Part shown: piece after piece, positions 8,067 through 12,590 of the stretch | How positions within the stretch are numbered: position 1 is the stretch's first letter | Layout: each line of letters opens with the position of its first letter | Origin: Oscillospiraceae bacterium | Lineage (GTDB): Bacteria; Bacillota; Clostridia; Oscillospirales; Oscillospiraceae | Length of the DNA: 12,590 bases | NCBI GenBank assembly: GCA_016296635.1 | Contig: JAEDIZ010000060.1 | Coordinates: 1-12,590, forward strand | Direction: 5' to 3' | Program-made: the position numbers and the translations under genes | Notes under the pieces: model-generated | Seen by the model: only the letters and a program-made list of their open reading frames with translations | What the model was told of the DNA's origin: nothing | The model's database searches: none

Positions 8067-8678
8067 TTATCGCTGAAGAATTTCGTCCGGAATTTCTAAA
8101 ATATAGCGCCCGCAGGCGTTGACGATGGTCGTTTCACCGTATTGCATCTGACGCGGAATATCGCGGCCGTAGCTCATATGTACATGCCCGTGTACAAAAT
8201 ATTTGGGCTTGTACTTTTCCAGCATCGGCAGGAAGACTTCAAAGCCGCGGTGGGCGTAGTCTGCACCGTCTCCGCAGCCGGCAGCCGGCGCATGGGCCAG
8301 AATGAGGTCAATGCCGCCGGCTTTTCGGAGCTGCCGTGAGAGCTTTGCAATGCGCTTTTCCATCTGACGCTCGGTGTATTGATGGGGGCCGCCGGAATAC
8401 AGCGGGCAGCCGCCGAGACCGAGAATGCGCAGACCTTTATAGGTGATAAGCTTGTCCTCGATACAGTCGCAGCCCTCCGGCGGCTTCTTTTCGTAGCTGC
8501 CGTCATGGTTGCCGTGTACATAGAAAAGCGGGCGGTTTGCCATGGTCACAAGAAAGGTCAGATAGCTGGCCTTGAGATCACCGCAGGAAAGGATCATATC
8601 GATATCCTTGAGCATACCGGGCTGGTAGTGATCCCAAAGATAACTGCTCTCTTCATCGGAAATCAGAAGGAGTTTCAT
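8067..8678 (-). CDS. Calcineurin-like metallophosphoesterase
   Basis: A 203-residue cytosolic phosphoesterase with the binuclear-metal motif series: SDEE at 7-10 (first motif), CGDLK near 32-36, GNHD near 56-59, LAHAP around 127-131 and the closing GHVH near 164-167. The canonical first motif is DxH. Here it reads D8-x-E10, which I recall as typical of a clostridial subfamily beginning ISDEES, so it need not mean loss of activity. No signal peptide is present. The start ATG overlaps the stop of the upstream BMP-domain gene (ATGA, 8675-8678), and its AAGGAGG site, 10 bases upstream, is inside that gene. The two are therefore in one operon and probably translationally coupled. The substrate is unknown; the family includes nucleotidases, cyclic-nucleotide phosphodiesterases and protein phosphatases. 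Confidence 0.88.
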   Translation of the reverse strand: MKLLLISDEESSYLWDHYQPGMLKDIDMILSCGDLKASYLTFLVTMANRPLFYVHGNHDGSYEKKPPEGCDCIEDKLITYKGLRILGLGGCPLYSGGPHQYTERQMEKRIAKLSRQLRKAGGIDLILAHAPAAGCGDGADYAHRGFEVFLPMLEKYKPKYFVHGHVHMSYGRDIPRQMQYGETTIVNACGRYILEIPDEILQR

Positions 8679-10630
8679 AGAAGAATAGCCTCCTTTTCGG
8701 GCGGAATTTCATCGCGGAAGACGCCAAGCAGACGCGTGACGCTCTGCGACATGGGCAGAACTTCATCATAATGCGGAATGTGCCCTTCTACATTGTCACA
8801 GAGCCAGTCCATACACATGATTTCATCCGGGGTAAATCTGCCTTCGCCGTCATTCCGGATAATGCCGCTCTGATCGACAATGGGGCAATGGAACGGATCG
8901 AGAACGCCGTTCATCATATCGTGCTGCAGGATCAGTCCGAGCTGCCGTACGCCGGCCGACAGCTGATCGGAGAGCTGGACATCAATCACGCCGCTGTTCA
9001 TGCCCCACCAGTAGCTGACTGCAACCTGAGACCGGTCGCCCTGCGCCTGCCAGGAGCCTTCCAAAATACTGAGGACGATTTTCTCATACAGCTTGCCCCA
9101 GTTCCAGCGTGGAGACGCCAAAGGAACGCAGGTGCCGTTATCCAGAATCTGATAGGTTCCGGCCTGTGCGCCGAAGCCGTTCTGCGCCTGCGCGGAGGTT
9201 TCACGGTTGGAAATGATGCGGATGCCGTCATTGATCAGATCTGCTGCGGGGTCGCCCGGCAGGCAGGACCATCTGAGGACAACCTTGGCGTCCGGATTTG
9301 TCATACGGAGACCGAGCGCAAAGGCGTTGATGGCAGCAGGCGCGCCGAGAATGGGATAGCGCCCGACGTAGCCGATCCGGTCCTCTGCAGATACAGCGCC
9401 GACCACGGCGCCGGTGATGAACTTTGCTTCATACAGACGGCTGTAATACGTCCGTACGCCTGCCACCGGCAGGGAAAGCGCACAGTTCAGGAACTTGACG
9501 TTCGGATGCAGAACGGAAGCCTTCCGGCAGGCAGACATCAGCGTCGGTGCGGTTGCGATGATCAGCTGCGCACCTTCTGCGATGGCCTGCTCCATGACTT
9601 CATCCGCGTTATGGCGGGCAACATAGGTTTTTGTACTGACCTTGTCTGCCAGTTCCTTCTCCAGATACTGGCGGCCGAGATCGTGACCCATGACCCAGGT
9701 GGATTTTTCCGGACTTGTGCCGTGAACGAAGGCAATATCAATGTGCGAGGTGCGCATGGTGGACAGAAGCTTGCCCAAAACGCCCTTTTCTGACTCCTCC
9801 GGTGCGGTCAGAAGTGTGGAGGGACGGTCATCGGCCGTGAAGCGAATGTCCTGCCAGATGGCAGCCAGTGCCCGTTCCAGTTCCGGCGTGGTCATGGTGT
9901 GTATGTCTTCAAAACTGTACACCTGCAGCCAGACAAGCAGCGCGCCGCCGGTGGAAAGATTCAGATGCTCGGCGCGGCATCGCTCTATATAAATACTGCG
10001 GAAACGGTGATAGGAGGAAAGGAAGGAGGCTTGCTCATCCTCTGTCCAGACATGGTCTGCCTCAAATCCCAATGCGGCCTGCAGCTTTGCATAGCTGCCC
10101 AAACGCGAGAAATGAACCTGATACACATGGGACAGCTCATAGAATTTCAGAAATTCGTAGTAGACCTGAACGGCGTTGTCCTCCGACCAGACGGGAATGA
10201 GGCGGGTGACTCTGCCGGGAATGGTGGGGGCGTCGTAGCTTTTGAGCACGCTGACGCGCTTGTTGCCCTCTTCTACGTAAAATCTGCCCAGATATTCGTA
10301 GCATTTGATCGGTTCGCGGATTCCTTCGTCACTCAGATGTGCGCCGCACAGAGCGATCCATTTCAGACCGAATTCGGTATCATGCGGCAGAAGCGGCATG
10401 AAGTTTCCGGCAAAGGCTGCGCGGCGGCCTGCTGCGCGGGTACCGACAATCAGATCCGTAGGAATCTCCACAAGGCCGAGATTGGTACGCCCGGCAATCA
10501 TCGACTCATTCAGAATCTCATCAAGAACCTGCGGATACGGATATTCACCGCGGGCGATGGCTGCTCTGTAATATTTCTGACCCATCTTCTGTGCGCGTTT
10601 ATACTGGTCGATGCATTCTTGTAGTGACAT
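8675..10630 (-). CDS. BMP/PnrA-family ligand-binding protein with ParB-like N-terminal region, no signal peptide
   Basis: A 651-residue protein. Residues about 295-580 match the BMP (PnrA/Med-like) substrate-binding fold of nucleoside ABC transporters: strand IDIAFVHG (297-304), the conserved block YEAKFITGAVVG (400-411), IGYVGRYPILG (419-429) and NAFALGLRMTNPDAKV (435-450). Residues about 55-150 contain a ParB/sulfiredoxin-like stretch, with REPIKCYEYLGRFYVEEGNK around 105-124 followed by RVSVLKS (125-131). Residues 155-290 are helical and unassigned. ATG 10630 is set by GGAGG 8 bases upstream and a promoter just before it. The N-terminus MSLQECIDQYKRAQ has no signal peptide, lipobox cysteine or membrane segment, unlike exported BMP lipoproteins, so it should be cytosolic. 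No ABC ATPase or permease gene adjoins it. It is coupled to the metallophosphoesterase gene. A ligand-sensing role, perhaps for a nucleoside, is inference. The BMP assignment is good, the ParB-like one moderate. Confidence 0.82.
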   Translation of the reverse strand: MSLQECIDQYKRAQKMGQKYYRAAIARGEYPYPQVLDEILNESMIAGRTNLGLVEIPTDLIVGTRAAGRRAAFAGNFMPLLPHDTEFGLKWIALCGAHLSDEGIREPIKCYEYLGRFYVEEGNKRVSVLKSYDAPTIPGRVTRLIPVWSEDNAVQVYYEFLKFYELSHVYQVHFSRLGSYAKLQAALGFEADHVWTEDEQASFLSSYHRFRSIYIERCRAEHLNLSTGGALLVWLQVYSFEDIHTMTTPELERALAAIWQDIRFTADDRPSTLLTAPEESEKGVLGKLLSTMRTSHIDIAFVHGTSPEKSTWVMGHDLGRQYLEKELADKVSTKTYVARHNADEVMEQAIAEGAQLIIATAPTLMSACRKASVLHPNVKFLNCALSLPVAGVRTYYSRLYEAKFITGAVVGAVSAEDRIGYVGRYPILGAPAAINAFALGLRMTNPDAKVVLRWSCLPGDPAADLINDGIRIISNRETSAQAQNGFGAQAGTYQILDNGTCVPLASPRWNWGKLYEKIVLSILEGSWQAQGDRSQVAVSYWWGMNSGVIDVQLSDQLSAGVRQLGLILQHDMMNGVLDPFHCPIVDQSGIIRNDGEGRFTPDEIMCMDWLCDNVEGHIPHYDEVLPMSQSVTRLLGVFRDEIPPEKEAILL

Positions 10631-10657
10631 CTTGACAGCCTCCAATCGTTTTTCTTG

Positions 10658-10686
10658 ATTATATCCACATTTTCCGAAAGATACAA
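10658..10686 (-). promoter_or_regulatory. Promoter of the BMP-protein/phosphoesterase operon
   Basis: On the minus strand, -35 TTGTAT (10681-10686) and a perfect -10 TATAAT (10658-10663) are 17 bases apart. The -10 is 27 bases before the ATG at 10630. Confidence 0.8.
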
Positions 10687-10759
10687 GACCGTACTGCACA
10701 AAGAGCGGGAAACGGTATGCACATTTGAATGAGAGCGGCAAAGCGGACAATGGTTTTTC

Positions 10760-10788
10760 GTGCATTTTCCGGAAATTTCTGTTATACT
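10760..10788 (+). promoter_or_regulatory. Promoter of the 7TM sensor gene with palindrome in the spacer
   Basis: A -10 TATACT (10783-10788) is preceded by an extended TGT. The position 17 bases upstream is a poor -35 (GTGCAT, 10760-10765). The spacer holds a perfect 10-base palindrome TTTCCGGAAA (10766-10775), which could be an operator. A weak -35 with an extended -10 suggests possible dependence on an activator; that is inference. Confidence 0.5.
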
Positions 10789-10815
10789 TTCAAATAAGGA
10801 AGGGAGGCGGTCACG

Positions 10816-12480
10816 ATGCGTTTGCTGCGGAGAAGATCGGCGCTGTATATCGCTCTTGCGGCTGCTGCCGTACTGTTGTGCAGCGTGCTGCGCATGTCAG
10901 CCTCTGACACCAGTCCCTTTCGCTGGTCGGCGGTGCAAACGCTGGTTTTCCTGATTTATACTTTTCTGATTGCGGCGTGGGGCGCCTCGGTCTCCAGGCG
11001 AATCAGTCACAGAAGGATCCGTTTCTATGCGCTTCTTTCCATGGGAATGCTGCTGCTGTGGGTGCTGCTCAGAACGATCCGGTTTGATTTGGAAGGCGCG
11101 CAGCGACTGAAGCACTTCTGCTGGTACAGTTATTATATCCCGATGCTTTTTCTGTCTCTGTTCGGATTGCAGGCGGCGATCTGCGTGGCGGAGCCGGAAA
11201 ATGCAAATCCGGAGAAAAAATACAGGCTCCTGCTGATTCCGTCTGTTTTGCTGATCATCGGGATCGAAACCAATGATCTTCATCAGCTGGCGTTCAGATT
11301 TGGCGTGAGTCATTCCGGAGAGGCGGATACCTATTCGTACGGCATTCTATACTATCTGACTGTGGCATGGATTCTGGCGCTTTTCGTCTGCATGCTGATC
11401 CGGCTGTGGAGCAGATGCCGCGTGCTTGGGGCAAAGCGGCTGATATGGCTGCCGTTTGTGCCGGTTACCGTGGGTGTGGTTTATACGGTTCTGTATTGTC
11501 TGGGCGTTCCGGGCATAGGTTTTTTTGAAATGACGGCCATGCTGTGCTTCTTGGATGCGGCAATCTGGGAGTGCTGCATCATGGTCGGGCTGATCCCCTC
11601 AAACTTCGCCTATGCCGATCTGTTTTCGGCATCTTCTATGGCGGCACAGATCACCGACCTTGACGGCGCGGTATACTTCGCCGGAGAAAAGGCGCGGAAG
11701 CTGCCCGCAGAGGTACTGTATCAGGCAAGAAGCGGGGCATTTCTGCTGGATGCAAAATACCGGCTGCGCAGCCACCCGATTCCGGGCGGATATGTCTATT
11801 GGCAGGAAAATATTTCGCGCGTGAACAAGGTCGTTTCCCAACTGCGTGAAACGCAGGAGCGGCTTGCGGAGAATAACGAACTGCTGCAGGCTGAACTGAA
11901 TCTGAAGCAGCGCAGCAGCCGGATCGATGAACAGAACCGGCTTTATGACCGCATTGCAGCAGATGTGGAGCCGCAGCTGAGGATGATCGAACAGCTGCTT
12001 TCAGGAAATTCGGAGAATGATGCGCAGCGGCGGGAAATCCTTGCCGGCATTTGCTGTCTCGGGGCCTACTGCAAGCGCAGAGCAAATCTGATCCTTCTGG
12101 GAGAAAACGCGGGTTTGATTCCGGCGGAAGAACTGGCACATTGCCTGCGGGAATCGGCAGATAATCTTCGTATCGGTCAGATTGCCTGCAGCTTCTGCAG
12201 CGCAGTCAGCGGGATGATCCCGCTGCAGTATGCCTGTGTTGTTTATGATTTTTTTGAGGCTGTTCTTGAGGCGTCGCTGGACAGCCTGCACTCTGTTCTG
12301 ATTGATCTGAAGACAGAAAACAGTGCGGTTATCCTTCGGATCACCGCTGAGGGTGGAAAGCTGCCCGAAATGAAATGCTGGCAGGAACGCACCCAAAAAA
12401 TCGGCGGGAGTCTTTCCTGCGTCGAAGAGAACGGCGTTCGCTACTATCGGCTCCTTCTTGCAGAAAGGAGAGAGAACTGA
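10816..12480 (+). CDS. 7TM sensor protein with PAS-like region and degenerate histidine-kinase-like C-terminus
   Basis: A 554-residue membrane protein. Residues 1-258 hold seven or eight hydrophobic helices (about 8-27, 39-58, 68-88, 105-125, 138-150, 176-196, 209-229, 238-258). The ETNDLHQLAF motif at 151-160 is typical of the histidine kinase N-terminal 7TM domain. Residues about 262-330 look like a worn PAS domain, 334-378 are coiled coil, and about 374-430 form a helical pair where a dimerisation domain would be (LYDRIAADVEPQLRMIEQLL). No histidine lies at the expected phospho-acceptor position. The last 120 residues resemble an HATPase domain in outline (FEAVLEASLDSL, ITAEGGKL), but clear N and G boxes are missing. 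ATG 10816 has GGGAGG 8 bases upstream. The gene overlaps the next by one base (TGATG). It may be a sensor without kinase activity, or a divergent subfamily; a receiver partner is not visible. Confidence 0.75.
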   Translation: MRLLRRRSALYIALAAAAVLLCSVLRMSASDTSPFRWSAVQTLVFLIYTFLIAAWGASVSRRISHRRIRFYALLSMGMLLLWVLLRTIRFDLEGAQRLKHFCWYSYYIPMLFLSLFGLQAAICVAEPENANPEKKYRLLLIPSVLLIIGIETNDLHQLAFRFGVSHSGEADTYSYGILYYLTVAWILALFVCMLIRLWSRCRVLGAKRLIWLPFVPVTVGVVYTVLYCLGVPGIGFFEMTAMLCFLDAAIWECCIMVGLIPSNFAYADLFSASSMAAQITDLDGAVYFAGEKARKLPAEVLYQARSGAFLLDAKYRLRSHPIPGGYVYWQENISRVNKVVSQLRETQERLAENNELLQAELNLKQRSSRIDEQNRLYDRIAADVEPQLRMIEQLLSGNSENDAQRREILAGICCLGAYCKRRANLILLGENAGLIPAEELAHCLRESADNLRIGQIACSFCSAVSGMIPLQYACVVYDFFEAVLEASLDSLHSVLIDLKTENSAVILRITAEGGKLPEMKCWQERTQKIGGSLSCVEENGVRYYRLLLAERREN

Positions 12481-12590
12481 TGTGCCTTTTTTCTGAGCTT
12501 CCTGAACTTGCAAAAACTCTCATGATGATCGGTATGTTTTCTCTGACGGGAGCGCAGATGAGCTGGCTTGCCTGCTTCAACCGCAGGGAT
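12480..12590 (+). CDS. Start of an unidentified gene, cut by the window edge
   Basis: An open frame starts at ATG 12480, overlapping the sensor stop by one base (TGATG). AAAGGAGAG lies about 7 bases upstream, inside the sensor gene. Only 37 residues are visible, beginning MCLFSELPELAKTLMMIGMF, with no stop before the edge. They do not look like the start of a response-regulator receiver domain, which usually opens with a short strand and paired acidic residues. The tight overlap implies co-translation with the sensor, so it is probably its functional partner. I do not recognise the family. Confidence 0.65.
   Translation, partial: MCLFSELPELAKTLMMIGMFSLTGAQMSWLACFNRRD

Noticed and set aside
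8771..9793. Plus-strand open frame of 340 codons antisense to the BMP-domain gene
   Set aside because: No ribosome site or known family; the minus-strand protein shows conserved BMP motifs throughout.

Overview
The window reads as an ordinary stretch of a Firmicutes chromosome, most likely Clostridia and probably Oscillospiraceae/Ruminococcaceae-like. The basis is strong GGAGG-type ribosome sites, TATAAT promoters, roughly balanced base composition and the gene families present. The genus cannot be named from the sequence alone. I see no insertion sequence, prophage gene, CRISPR array, tRNA or rRNA.

Layout. (1) Positions 1-293 hold a 13-bp terminator hairpin and the leader of a Na+/phosphate cotransporter with a C-terminal PhoU-like domain (294-2129, +). 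(2) A shared hairpin separates it from three minus-strand genes: a HerA-like P-loop ATPase (2173-3693), a membrane-anchored L,D-transpeptidase (3807-5282) and a cysteine-rich ferritin-like diiron protein (5441-5932). The first two each have their own TATAAT promoter, and the transpeptidase has a terminator of its own. (3) A 253-bp divergent spacer leads to the translational GTPase TypA/BipA (6186-8006, +), with its promoter at 6109-6137. (4) A 17-bp hairpin separates typA from a minus-strand two-gene operon transcribed from 10686 leftwards. Its first gene encodes a signal-less BMP/PnrA-type ligand-binding protein with a ParB-like N-terminal region (8675-10630). Its second encodes a small metallophosphoesterase (8067-8678), joined to the first by an ATGA stop/start overlap. 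(5) Divergent from that operon, across 185 bp holding both promoters, is a 7TM sensor protein with a degenerate histidine-kinase-like C-terminus (10816-12480, +). It runs by a one-base TGATG overlap into another gene cut by the window edge (12480-12590).

How they fit together. The left two thirds are unlinked housekeeping functions: phosphate transport, cell-wall crosslinking, iron/redox and ribosome-associated GTPase. The right third is the most unusual part. A ligand-binding protein that appears cytosolic is translationally coupled to a phosphoesterase and faces a membrane sensor lacking recognisable kinase catalytic motifs. That they form one signalling module is inference from layout only.
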